64,000 nucleotides of DNA from Gilvimarinus algae (GTDB lineage Bacteria > Pseudomonadota > Gammaproteobacteria > Pseudomonadales > Cellvibrionaceae), in NCBI RefSeq assembly GCF_030518215.1, contig NZ_JAULRT010000062.1, forward strand, positions 124,001 through 188,000, in the 5' to 3' direction. This document shows positions 57,801 through 64,000 of this stretch, piece after piece; the stretch's first letter is position 1; every line of letters starts with the position of its first letter. Under the pieces are notes generated by a model. The model worked only from the letters and a program-made list of their open reading frames with translations, was not told where the DNA came from and did not search any database. Both the position numbers and the translations under genes were made by a program.

Positions 57801-57959
57801 AACGTTACCTGGACAGTAACCGACAATGTGGACGTTTACCTGAACGGTTCCAACATTACCGAGGAAATCCAGCAAACTTACATTCAGTTCTCTGATCAAG
57901 AAGCATTCCAAAACGTATACGAAGCTCGCTGGGCACTGGGTGCCCGCGTCAACTTCTAA
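54867..57959 (+). CDS. TonB-dependent outer-membrane receptor, large carbohydrate type
   Basis: 1030 residues with a strong GTGAGGAG ribosome site. The signal peptide shares the AFRRKxxASSISxCLLA pattern with the first receptor, then comes LEEVVVTG, a plug domain (about 50-165, VQIRG) and a long barrel ending ARWALGARVNF. It has extended loops compared with the first receptor, suggesting a larger ligand. The operator at its promoter places it in the GlcNAc regulon. It is followed by two terminators and then a third halogenase-like gene. Confidence 0.93.
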   Translation: MEPKKSAFRRKVLASSISSCLLASAYVQAQDSEPLLEEVVVTGVYASQQNAVDTKRDSASVVDAISAEDIGKLPDVTISDSLQRIPGIQVERTAGEGGPVQIRGMANVATSLNGETFLSATSIDTSSADYGDLPSQLFSGADVYKAPFASLSTVGTAGTVNLKTRRPFDLDEGWTFSGSAEVDRGSISEETDPTVSGLIGYNADKWGVLVSAVTTEKNLATDFNGWFDTSENGGIAAARTNGGNDPYNPGTYYMVPQGFSAYNKAEERQRDGVNLSFQAELADGIELVADYFYSDQERWNRRSGLSTNNRWQTFGDYAFPLNGEGYGGESFTFIPPAPEGTDPVPQSWVTLESYEARPLRIQSFSQTNYNNEHSENANVELNFDTGGPLTGQVRVTTASAKQALRNGYGEGDVLDFAASRLNAVDDNSPGRGGFLPAEFCTDGQEVVGDKGGCFVDYQADSIDAFNTRTFDAGWMLTYEQVGENITFGGFDTVVNGGQGQMSVADYMASKDSYHIGSFTSENNSDTKGTLDTFSTRWNYAFDDTPFISSVDVGVRQSGRTVDRTVYSLFGGLDATGGCYAQWRAIDQAAVNPDVCRKGEDQLGEMVDGAWQPYQLLPDIGIDEYTNAVWVDSYSDNVSGLPGVWAIDPHEFDDSEAFMNRVFGDNQRLTNAGQSFSVNLDELSYFAQVNFEAGPVNGNIGVNVIETDLSIRQNEVGSNYQHSNTGPDVGDVLTDRSYTDVLPSANVNYNVTEDIVLRAGYGETMMPVDLLDLGGGKTVGETFDAECNCMRIEGVSFAGNANLDPIRSSTFNLSAEWYLGAASMVGVTYFDLDIDSFVTGGFVYVLEPDADGISRGEAGGGLWEATAPVQGTGGEVNGVELQAKVAFSDITDGFMSNFGFDVNYTFSDSAREDTQGFDGEELPFINNSEDTYNIVGWFENEFLSARLAYNFRSERLVADGGVNSGNQGLYQDDYGQLDLNVTWTVTDNVDVYLNGSNITEEIQQTYIQFSDQEAFQNVYEARWALGARVNF

Positions 57960-57973
57960 GACGTGACACAAGT

Positions 57974-57997
57974 GGCGCCGCATGCGGCGCCTTTTTT
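57974..57997 (+). terminator. Rho-independent terminator after the second TonB receptor
   Basis: An 18-base self-complementary stem (57974-57991) with almost no loop runs into TTTTTT, 14 bp after the stop codon. Confidence 0.9.
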
Positions 57998-58003
57998 ATA
58001 CTG

Positions 58004-58043
58004 ACCGCCGCAGGCCTTCGGGCTTTTTTGCGGCGGTTTTTTT
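58004..58043 (+). terminator. Second tandem terminator before the third halogenase-like gene
   Basis: A 9-bp outer stem (58004-58012 with 58029-58037) encloses a smaller GCC-TTCG-GGC hairpin and ends in a T-run. It lies 40 bp before the next GTG start. Confidence 0.85.
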
Positions 58044-58082
58044 CTATAAGCTAGTCGAAAAATCACATGCATTGGCTAAGTC

Positions 58083-59591
58083 GTGACCCAACATAACGTA
58101 AAACAGGTCGTCATTGTCGGTGGTGGTACCGCTGGCTGGATGACCGCAGCCAGCTTGAGCCGGCATTTTCGCAATACCGGCATCCAACTGACTTTGGTCG
58201 AGTCTTCCGAGATTGGCACTGTCGGTGTGGGCGAGGCCACCATTCCTACCCTGCGGCGTTTTTACGCTGAGCTGGGCATGGAGGATATGGAGGTCATGCG
58301 TGCCACCCAGGCAACCTGCAAGCTGGGCATCCAGTTTCGCGACTGGTGCGCGCCTGGCAGCTCATTTATTCACCCCTTTGGCTTGTATGGGCAGAAAGCC
58401 AACGGCATCGATTTTCACCATTACTGGATGAGGCTGAGAGAGCTGGGCGATGCTGGCGAGCTGGCCGACTACTCTCTGGGTGTGCAGTTAGCTTTGCACG
58501 AGAAATTTGTCGAGCCCTCACCCAAGCCGCCGTCAGAACTGTCGGTATTCGATTGGGCACTGCACTTCGATGCCTCGGCCTTCGCACGGTTGATGCGTGA
58601 ATACGCTACCAACAATGGCGTTAAATGTGTGGATGCCAAAATTGATTCGGTCAACTGCCACCCGGGAGGGGGCGTCTCCTCGCTGATACTAGACAGCGGC
58701 GAAGCGCTGGCGGGAGATGTGTATATTGACTGCTCGGGTTTTCGTGGTCTGTTAATTGAGCAGGCCCTGCAGACCGGATACGAAGATTGGAGCCAGTGGC
58801 TTATCTGCGACAGCGCCGTTGCCGTGCAGAGTGATCGTAAGGGGTCTGCGGCGCCTTACACGGTGAGCCAGGCTCACAGGGCGGGGTGGCAGTGGCGCAT
58901 ACCCTTGCAGCACCGCCAGGGCAATGGCCATGTTTATTCAAGCCAGCACATCAGTGATGATGAAGCCCTGGAGACGCTGGCCGCTCACGTCGATGGCGAG
59001 CTGCTGCACGAGCCGCGTCAATTTCGTTTTACCGCCGGCCGGCGACGTAAGGCCTGGAATCACAACGTAATTGCCGTGGGGCTGGCCTCGGGTTTTCTCG
59101 AGCCGCTGGAGTCCACCAGCATCGCGCTGGTAGAGACAGCCATTGAGAAAATTCGCCGCGCGTTTCAACGCCCCTGGTTCACCAGCAAAGAGGTCGATCA
59201 GTTTAATGATCTGACGGCCCAGGAGTATGAGCGTGTCAGAGACTTTATTATTCTGCACTACAAACTTAATCAGCGCGACGACAGTGATTTTTGGCGCTAT
59301 TGCCGCGATATGCCAGTTCCGCAGACCTTGGCGGACAAGCTCGCGGCTTACCAGGGACGCGGTGAATTGGTTCGCTACCCAATAGAGATTTTTGGTCCGC
59401 CGAGTTGGATGGCGATTTACTCCGGTTTTGATTGCTTGCCCGAGACCTATGACCATCGCGTTAAGCAGATGGACGCGGCATACCTGCAACAAGCCTTGCA
59501 GGGTATGCGCGAATCCGTGGCTGCAGTGGTTGATTCAGTGGAGGCTCACGAGGCGTTTATTGCCAGATGTTGTGCGGCCGCTAAGCCTTAG
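58083..59591 (+). CDS. Flavin-dependent tryptophan halogenase-like protein 3
   Basis: 502 residues, GTG start at 58083 with a weak ribosome site. It has GGGTAGWMTA, catalytic Lys80 in ATCKLGIQF, GWQWRIPL and LEPLESTS, so the flavin and chloride-activation core is intact, while the PrnA tryptophan clamp near the C-terminus is missing. It is most similar to paralogue 4 on the opposite strand. Two terminators lie upstream, so it needs read-through from the receptor gene or its own promoter. Confidence 0.88.
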   Translation: MTQHNVKQVVIVGGGTAGWMTAASLSRHFRNTGIQLTLVESSEIGTVGVGEATIPTLRRFYAELGMEDMEVMRATQATCKLGIQFRDWCAPGSSFIHPFGLYGQKANGIDFHHYWMRLRELGDAGELADYSLGVQLALHEKFVEPSPKPPSELSVFDWALHFDASAFARLMREYATNNGVKCVDAKIDSVNCHPGGGVSSLILDSGEALAGDVYIDCSGFRGLLIEQALQTGYEDWSQWLICDSAVAVQSDRKGSAAPYTVSQAHRAGWQWRIPLQHRQGNGHVYSSQHISDDEALETLAAHVDGELLHEPRQFRFTAGRRRKAWNHNVIAVGLASGFLEPLESTSIALVETAIEKIRRAFQRPWFTSKEVDQFNDLTAQEYERVRDFIILHYKLNQRDDSDFWRYCRDMPVPQTLADKLAAYQGRGELVRYPIEIFGPPSWMAIYSGFDCLPETYDHRVKQMDAAYLQQALQGMRESVAAVVDSVEAHEAFIARCCAAAKP

Positions 59592-59594
59592 GCT

Positions 59595-59617
59595 CTTATG
59601 GAGAAAGACACCATAAG
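59595..59617. terminator. Hairpin between convergent halogenase-like genes
   Basis: A 7-bp stem CTTATGG/CCATAAG (59595-59601 with 59611-59617), extendable by a GCCTTA/TAAGGC pair outside. It has no strong T-run in either direction, so at most a weak bidirectional terminator. Confidence 0.4.
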
Positions 59618-59618
59618 C

Positions 59619-61130
59619 TTAAGGCGGCGGTGCGGCGCAGTGGCGCTGAATAAACTCTGCGTGGCTGACAGGTTGGCTGGCGGCGTTGTGAATAGTCTTG
59701 CGTATAGTGGCCAGTGTTGTTTTTAGTTCACCCAGGCTGATGCCATCGGCTCGGCGGTCATAGTCCTCGGCAAACTCGTGGAATCCAAGGTACATGGTGA
59801 CCCAGCTGTCTCGCTCGAAGGCTTCCGGCTCCAACATCACGACATGACCACGTTGGCGAAACAGGGCCATTTTGTGCTGCAGCGAGTCGGGAATGTCCAT
59901 GCTCCGGCAGTGTCGCCAAAAAGGAGTGTCATTTCGCTTGCTGGCTTTATAGTGAAGTATCAAGAAATCGCGAATGCGCTCAAATTCATGAGCGTGCTGG
60001 CGGTTGACTTCGGCTTGATCCCAGGCATTGATACCGCGATAGGGAAAAAACGACAGCAGCTTGGTAATGCCGGTTTGAATCAGGGAAATACTGGTGGATT
60101 CCAGAGGTTCCAAAAACCCTGAGGCAAGCCCAAGTGCAAAACAGTTTTTGTTCCAAATTTTTTTTCGCTTGCCCGTGACAAACTCAAACGTTTTGGCCGC
60201 TGTTAATGCTTCGCCATCAAGCCCGTCCATAAGCGTTTGCTCCGCTTCGGTGCTGTCACAGTACTGACTGGCATAGACATAGCCATTGCCGCAGCGATGT
60301 TGCAGCGGTATGCGCCACTGCCAGCCGCTGGCTTTGGCAGTGGTGCGAGTATAGGGCGCGGGCTCAGAGGTTTTGGCGCTCTGGACCGCCATCGCCCGGT
60401 CGCAGGGCAGCCAGTGGCGCCAGTCGTCGTAGCCGGTTTGCAGGGTTTGCTCGATTAACAGCCCGCGAAAACCCGAACAGTCAATAAAGAAGTCGCCGGT
60501 GACAACTTCGCCGCTCTCTAAGGTGATGGACTCGATGTCGCCCGTACTGTTTTCCTGCTGTACTTGGGCAACGCGCCCCTCAATTCTTGTTACATCGCGC
60601 TGTTCAGCGTAGCGGCGCAGGTACTGAGCATAGCGGCCAGCGTCAAAGTGGTAGGCGTAGCCAAAGTCGGCCAAGGGAGTAGGGGGAGTAGGATGCGGCT
60701 GAGCAAAGCGCTGGTGCCGTGCGAGCTGGGTGGCAAATGAATAGTCGGCTAGGTCGACGGTCTCGCCCTGGGCTTTGAGTCTCGCCAAGTAGTGATGAAA
60801 GGCAACCCCGCCAAGATCGATACCATAGTCGGCGAAGGGATGGAAAAAGGCGGTTCCCGGTTCGCGCCAGTCGCAAAACTCGATGCCGAGCTTAAAAGTG
60901 GCCTGGGTGTGTTTTAAAAAGTCGATTTCATCAATGCCGAGGGCATCGTTAAAACTGCGAATGCTCGGTATGGTGGCCTCGCCCACACCGACGGTGCCAA
61001 TGTCCTCGGATTCTATGAGTGTGATGCTCAGTCCCGGAACTTGCAGGTGTCGGGCAAGCGCGGCCGCTGCCATCCAGCCCGCGGTGCCGCCACCGACAAT
61101 CACCAGATTCTTAACATAGTTGCTCGACAC
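59619..61130 (-). CDS. Flavin-dependent tryptophan halogenase-like protein 4
   Basis: About 503 residues from GTG 61130, which has AGGAAG nine bases upstream; a GTG at 61154 would add eight residues without a ribosome site. Motifs: GGGTAGWMAA, catalytic Lys80 in ATFKLGIEF, GWQWRIPL and LEPLESTS. Long identical stretches with paralogue 3, such as the FRGLLIEQ and WQWRIPLQHR regions, mark them as a recent pair. It follows the GST-like gene on the same strand after 56 bp and could be read with rdgC and gst. No operator is seen upstream. Confidence 0.88.
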   Translation of the reverse strand: MSSNYVKNLVIVGGGTAGWMAAAALARHLQVPGLSITLIESEDIGTVGVGEATIPSIRSFNDALGIDEIDFLKHTQATFKLGIEFCDWREPGTAFFHPFADYGIDLGGVAFHHYLARLKAQGETVDLADYSFATQLARHQRFAQPHPTPPTPLADFGYAYHFDAGRYAQYLRRYAEQRDVTRIEGRVAQVQQENSTGDIESITLESGEVVTGDFFIDCSGFRGLLIEQTLQTGYDDWRHWLPCDRAMAVQSAKTSEPAPYTRTTAKASGWQWRIPLQHRCGNGYVYASQYCDSTEAEQTLMDGLDGEALTAAKTFEFVTGKRKKIWNKNCFALGLASGFLEPLESTSISLIQTGITKLLSFFPYRGINAWDQAEVNRQHAHEFERIRDFLILHYKASKRNDTPFWRHCRSMDIPDSLQHKMALFRQRGHVVMLEPEAFERDSWVTMYLGFHEFAEDYDRRADGISLGELKTTLATIRKTIHNAASQPVSHAEFIQRHCAAPPP

Positions 61131-61186
61131 CTTTGCTCTCTTCCTTCTGTTCACTTGTCAGTCAAAATGCTATTTGTGTTTAATCA

Positions 61187-61747
61187 CTAAAGTCTCGGCG
61201 GGGCGGTATCGCGAAACGGTTCGTAATTGTTGAGCGCTTGCAGCATATGCGTGAGGTTGTCGTAGGCGTGAATACTGAATCTCTGACGGTACAGCCCCCA
61301 CGCCAGGTAGCAACCGAGGCGCAGCTCCATGTCGTTGAACGGCGCCTGGTGCGCCAGGGCCATGGTATTGAGTTCAGACAAGGTCGACTCTACTCGCGCT
61401 TTTTGTCGCTTTAGATAGTCGCTGCGATCGGTGGTAATGCCATCGAGCTCCAGGAAAAAGAGGTTCACACAGGCATCCAGTGAGGTGTTAACCAGGCAAA
61501 AGGCATCGTATTCGGCGACGTCTTCAAGAAAGACGCGGCCCGATTTCTCACGAATGTATTTCAGGATGGAGGTCGAGTCGGTCAGTGTCAGCGTGTCGTC
61601 ACGGAGGAAAGGGACTTTCTTCGTGGGGGATTTCTCGGCGCTGGCTGCGCGATCGGTTTCCACGAACTCGCAGTCCAGTCCGCTTTCGGCCAGTGCGATG
61701 CGGCAGTGCCGGACAAAAGGTGAGGTGTAGCTGCCGTAAAGTTCCAT
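61187..61747 (-). CDS. Glutathione S-transferase-like protein
   Basis: About 186 residues from ATG 61747, with AGGAGG six bases upstream at the very end of rdgC. The N-terminal thioredoxin-like part (LYGSYTSPFVRHCRIAL, then KVPFL and a DSTSILKYI motif) is typical of bacterial GST-fold proteins; the C-terminal half is helical. The Tyr/Ser near residue 7 could bind glutathione. It is coupled to rdgC (1-bp gap). Its substrate is unknown. Confidence 0.85.
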   Translation of the reverse strand: MELYGSYTSPFVRHCRIALAESGLDCEFVETDRAASAEKSPTKKVPFLRDDTLTLTDSTSILKYIREKSGRVFLEDVAEYDAFCLVNTSLDACVNLFFLELDGITTDRSDYLKRQKARVESTLSELNTMALAHQAPFNDMELRLGCYLAWGLYRQRFSIHAYDNLTHMLQALNNYEPFRDTAPPRL

Positions 61748-61748
61748 A

Positions 61749-62657
61749 TCAAACCTCCTGAAGTTCTCCGCCAAAGGCGTGCAGTGCGGCCTGGATAAAG
61801 GCCGTGAGTTCCAGTGTCATGATAGCGAATTCATGATCAAACTGCTCGGCGAGGGTTTCGGGGTTGCGGTCGCCAGCTCTTTCCAGCAGCGTATCGGCAA
61901 ATTTGACACGCTTAAAGGTGAATTGGTCGTCCAGCACGCAGTGAATGGTGTCTTTCCAGCCGAGTGCTAGCTTGTTAACAAACATGCCCGAATCCAGATG
62001 GCGAGTCAGCTGGTCGTCCGTCAGGTCCAGCTTGCGGCCGCGGATGATCCGCTCGTCCTGGCTGGAAATCAGCTCGCATTCATCGCCCAGGGTAAAGTCG
62101 TCCGCCGGGCGGCCGGTTTTGAGCCACTCGGTCATGATAGCAGGTGCCGGGTTATGGGGCGTAAGAGGCACGGCACGCAGTGAGCCAAGCGCATCGCGCA
62201 ATGCGCTCATGAGCTCCTCTGCCCGGTTGGCACTGGCGCTGTCGACGACGATCAGGCGCCGGCGCGTGTCGATAAACGCATGGTCAATGCTGGATTTGGC
62301 AAATGCCTGAGGCAACAGGGAGAAGGTGATTTCATCTTTGAGATTCTCACGTTCCTTGCGACCCACCGGGCGACCGTCTCGTGCCCGAATCTCACGAATT
62401 TTTTCTTCAAGATGTTCTTTTATAACGGCTGAGGGCAGCAGTTTTTCCTGCTTTTTAATGCTGATGGCAATATAACCTCCAGTGCCGTGGGTTAGCGATT
62501 GCCCCTCTGGCCCCAGAGGTGATACCCAGCCGTAACGGCTTAGCTCCATCTTGCCGCAGGGTACAAATTGTGCGGCTTCCAGCTTCTCTGCCAAGGTTTC
62601 CGGTGTTTCGTCGAAGGGGGCGGCCAGGCGAAATGCCCGAACATTTTTGTACCACAT
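61749..62657 (-). CDS. rdgC: Recombination-associated protein RdgC
   Basis: 302 residues from ATG 62657, which gives the usual MWYKNVRAFRL N-terminus. RdgC is a ring-shaped nucleoid-associated DNA-binding protein that limits RecA action. The motifs GPEGQSLTH, KRKLIV-like RRLIVVDSAS and a C-terminal DDQFTFKRVKFAD segment fit the family. A 48-base upstream extension of the frame is ignored because it lacks a better start. The downstream gst gene is coupled. Confidence 0.94.
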   Translation of the reverse strand: MWYKNVRAFRLAAPFDETPETLAEKLEAAQFVPCGKMELSRYGWVSPLGPEGQSLTHGTGGYIAISIKKQEKLLPSAVIKEHLEEKIREIRARDGRPVGRKERENLKDEITFSLLPQAFAKSSIDHAFIDTRRRLIVVDSASANRAEELMSALRDALGSLRAVPLTPHNPAPAIMTEWLKTGRPADDFTLGDECELISSQDERIIRGRKLDLTDDQLTRHLDSGMFVNKLALGWKDTIHCVLDDQFTFKRVKFADTLLERAGDRNPETLAEQFDHEFAIMTLELTAFIQAALHAFGGELQEV

Positions 62658-63082
62658 AATCTTGCACTTTCTGTGTAGGGTTGGGGGCGCGAGTGTACCA
62701 TCCAAGGGCAGCTGGACCTAACGCCCGGTGAGGCTAAAGCGAGGGTGGGTCCATCGCCTAAGGGCTTACGAACTTAGGTGGCTATGAGGTTGCCGATAAT
62801 AAGGGGGAGGTTGACGATCATTTGTGCACCCAGGTCTTTAATTTTGGGGTTCTTAGTGGGAGCGTTGAGCGCTGCAAAGCCCTTTGAAGAACGCAGCGAG
62901 CCATCTCGGCCTCGGGTACCCTGGTGCGAGCGCGCTGGAGCGCTGCGAGTTGTGCCGGCCCGCGCGGCCCTGAACGGGCTTTTTTGGATTTATTTTCCGC
63001 CGTTTTTTGATGTTTTTTTGTAAGCGGTTGAAATTAAATATCTTTTTGTAAGCTGCCTTTGTGGGATTTTTATTGCAAACAC
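62658..63082. other. Intergenic region between rdgC and the kinase promoter
   Basis: About 425 bp. It has the leftward rdgC promoter region and a terminator-like hairpin on the + strand (62958-62962 with 62975-62979, followed by TTTTTT at 62980-62985) with no recognisable gene before it. The 81-codon frame across 62778-63023 has no convincing ribosome site or known motif. The last 100 bp are AT-rich. Confidence 0.4.
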
Positions 63083-63111
63083 TTGACAACGTTGTCTTAT
63101 AGTCCTAGAGT
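63083..63111 (+). promoter_or_regulatory. Promoter of the GlcNAc kinase gene
   Basis: TTGACA at 63083-63088, 17-bp spacer, TAGAGT at 63106-63111. The -10 match is poor but spacing and the overlap with an operator mirror the other promoters of the set. Confidence 0.45.
63085..63096. promoter_or_regulatory. LacI-type operator 1, kinase promoter
   Basis: Perfect GACAACGTTGTC overlapping the -35 box. Confidence 0.82.
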
Positions 63112-63121
63112 TAGAGTCGTT

Positions 63122-63133
63122 GACAACGTTGTC
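63122..63133. promoter_or_regulatory. LacI-type operator 2, kinase promoter
   Basis: Second perfect copy, centred 37 bp after the first (about 3.5 helical turns) and preceded by its own TTG. It would lie near or just after the transcription start. Confidence 0.82.
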
Positions 63134-63308
63134 TGATTCGTTGCTCAGCAGACTCGCGCAAACCAAAGTTGTTGGTCGCGAATAACCCGAATTTGGTCTC
63201 TCAGCCATTATTATGGGCATTTTAGTGGTTGAGGATCGAATCGTGGTGCCACGGATCGCATCACGTGATACGCAAGGACTGTAAGTATCATCTATCATGG
63301 CTCTCCTT

Positions 63309-63344
63309 GTGGTTGGTGTCTGAAAGGCACCAACCACCTTTTTT
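63309..63344 (+). terminator. Strong intrinsic terminator in the kinase leader
   Basis: A 12-bp stem with one G-T pair (63309-63320 with 63326-63337), a 5-nt loop and six T residues (63339-63344), enclosed by an outer GGCTCT/AGAGCC pairing (63299-63304 with 63346-63351). It stands between the operator-promoter region and the kinase ATG at 63442, so it is either an attenuator or the end of a roughly 230-nt small RNA. Confidence 0.85.
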
Positions 63345-63441
63345 AAGAGCCTTAAAGCAATTTACAATTGATTTCTTAACAGGGCGCAAGAAGCGGCCTG
63401 ATCCCGGTTCCCGCCGGAGTATTCCAATAAATGAGGTTAAC

Positions 63442-64000
63442 ATGGGCAAAAAGCCTGCATCTGGCGACACTCTGTACCTGGGTATTGACGGTGGCGGCAC
63501 AAAGTGTCGGGCCGTATTGGTCAACGAAAGCAACCAGGTACTCGGTGTTGGTAATGGCGGCCCTTCAAACCCCTATCACGGTGTCACCCGAGCACTGGAA
63601 TCCATCGTTAACGCCACTGATCACGCCTTGCGAAATGCCGGACTCAGTGCTGCTGACAAATCGCGGGTTGTGGCTGGCCTGGGCTTGGCCGGTGTTAACC
63701 TGCCGAGCCTGTTCCAAATTGTTAATCAGTGGGATCACCCCTTTAAAGCCCAGTATCTGACGACGGACCTTCACATCGCTTGTATCGCTGCGCACGAACA
63801 GGACAACGGCGCGGTGATTGTATCCGGTACCGGCTCCTGTGGCTTTGCCCACGTGAACGGCAAATCCTTGACTCTGGGTGCCCACGGCTTCCCCTGTGGT
63901 GATGTTGGCAGCGGTGCCTGGATGGGGCTTGAGTGTGTGAAAGCCGTTCTGCTCGATTCTGACGAGCTGGGCCCAAAAACCGGCCTGACGGAGCTGGTTG
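63442..64000 (+). CDS. N-acetylglucosamine kinase, BadF/BadG/BcrA/BcrD family (3' end outside window)
   Basis: The open frame runs from ATG 63442 to the window edge, giving the first 186 of roughly 300 residues. GAGG lies five bases before the ATG. The phosphate-1 motif LGIDGGGTKCR, a VAGLGLAG segment, the TDLHIA region, the VSGTGSCG phosphate-2/adenosine motif and GDVGSGAWMG match the BadF/BcrAD family that includes bacterial and human-type GlcNAc kinases. Assignment to GlcNAc rests on the shared operator with GH20 and receptor genes. The real gene is easy to overlook because shadow frames on both strands are also open. Confidence 0.88.
   Translation, partial: MGKKPASGDTLYLGIDGGGTKCRAVLVNESNQVLGVGNGGPSNPYHGVTRALESIVNATDHALRNAGLSAADKSRVVAGLGLAGVNLPSLFQIVNQWDHPFKAQYLTTDLHIACIAAHEQDNGAVIVSGTGSCGFAHVNGKSLTLGAHGFPCGDVGSGAWMGLECVKAVLLDSDELGPKTGLTELV

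Noticed and set aside
50339-61130. Naming the four flavoproteins as true tryptophan halogenases
   Set aside because: The core motifs fit, but the tryptophan-binding segment is missing and the context is carbohydrate uptake, so only a family-level name is justified.
62778-63023. 81-codon frame followed by a terminator-like hairpin
   Set aside because: No convincing start region or known domain, and the hairpin falls inside the frame.
63431-63760. 109-codon frame near the right edge
   Set aside because: It is out of frame with the clear GlcNAc kinase starting at 63442, which has the ribosome site and all family motifs.

Overview
The window looks like a chromosome segment of a marine, polysaccharide-degrading gammaproteobacterium, most like the Cellvibrionales (Saccharophagus/Teredinibacter/Gilvimarinus-type relatives). 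This rests on the lptD-surA-pdxA-rsmA-apaGH block divergent from amgK-murU, a trpGDC cluster with no trpE, a type II secretion (T2SS) operon, large TonB-dependent receptors and a GH20 hexosaminidase. GC is moderate (about 55% by eye). No tRNA, rRNA, CRISPR, prophage or intact IS transposase was seen.

Layout. 1-12.8 kb: a membrane diguanylate cyclase; a leftward envelope and housekeeping operon (lptD, surA, pdxA, rsmA, apaG, apaH); the divergent MurNAc-recycling pair amgK-murU; then a leftward MBOAT acyltransferase with an SGNH-like partner. 13-17 kb: rpe and two exported proteins of unknown role, the first with the codon use of an abundant protein and a strong terminator. 17.1-28.5 kb: a parvulin and a compact T2SS operon (E-F-G-H-I-J-K-L-M-C/N-D) plus a small lipoprotein. 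28.6-38.2 kb: a giant glycosyltransferase with four catalytic domains, two GT2 enzymes and the dTDP-rhamnose genes rmlBACD. 38.4-42.3 kb: a membrane protein and trpG-trpD-trpC. A 303-bp MITE-like element sits exactly at the trpD stop codon.

42.4-64 kb is the most distinctive part and reads as a GlcNAc/chitin-oligosaccharide regulon. Six perfect copies of the palindrome GACAACGTTGTC, plus one 1-mismatch copy, lie upstream of a chemoreceptor, a GH20 hexosaminidase, two TonB-dependent receptors and a BadF-type GlcNAc kinase that runs off the right edge. At four promoters the operator overlaps a TTGACA -35 box, as expected for a LacI-type repressor; no repressor gene is in the window. Four paralogous proteins related to flavin-dependent tryptophan halogenases, and one HxD...H protein of DUF6445/2OG-oxygenase type, lie among these genes. 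The likely flow is: sense (chemoreceptor), import (receptors), cleave (GH20), phosphorylate (kinase). The halogenase-like flavoproteins and the oxygenase-like protein carry out an unknown modification.

Best candidates for new biology: the halogenase-like set with its putative oxygenase under a GlcNAc operator; the repressor-controlled leader with a strong intrinsic terminator ahead of the kinase; and the T2SS with neighbouring exported proteins and a giant glycosyltransferase.
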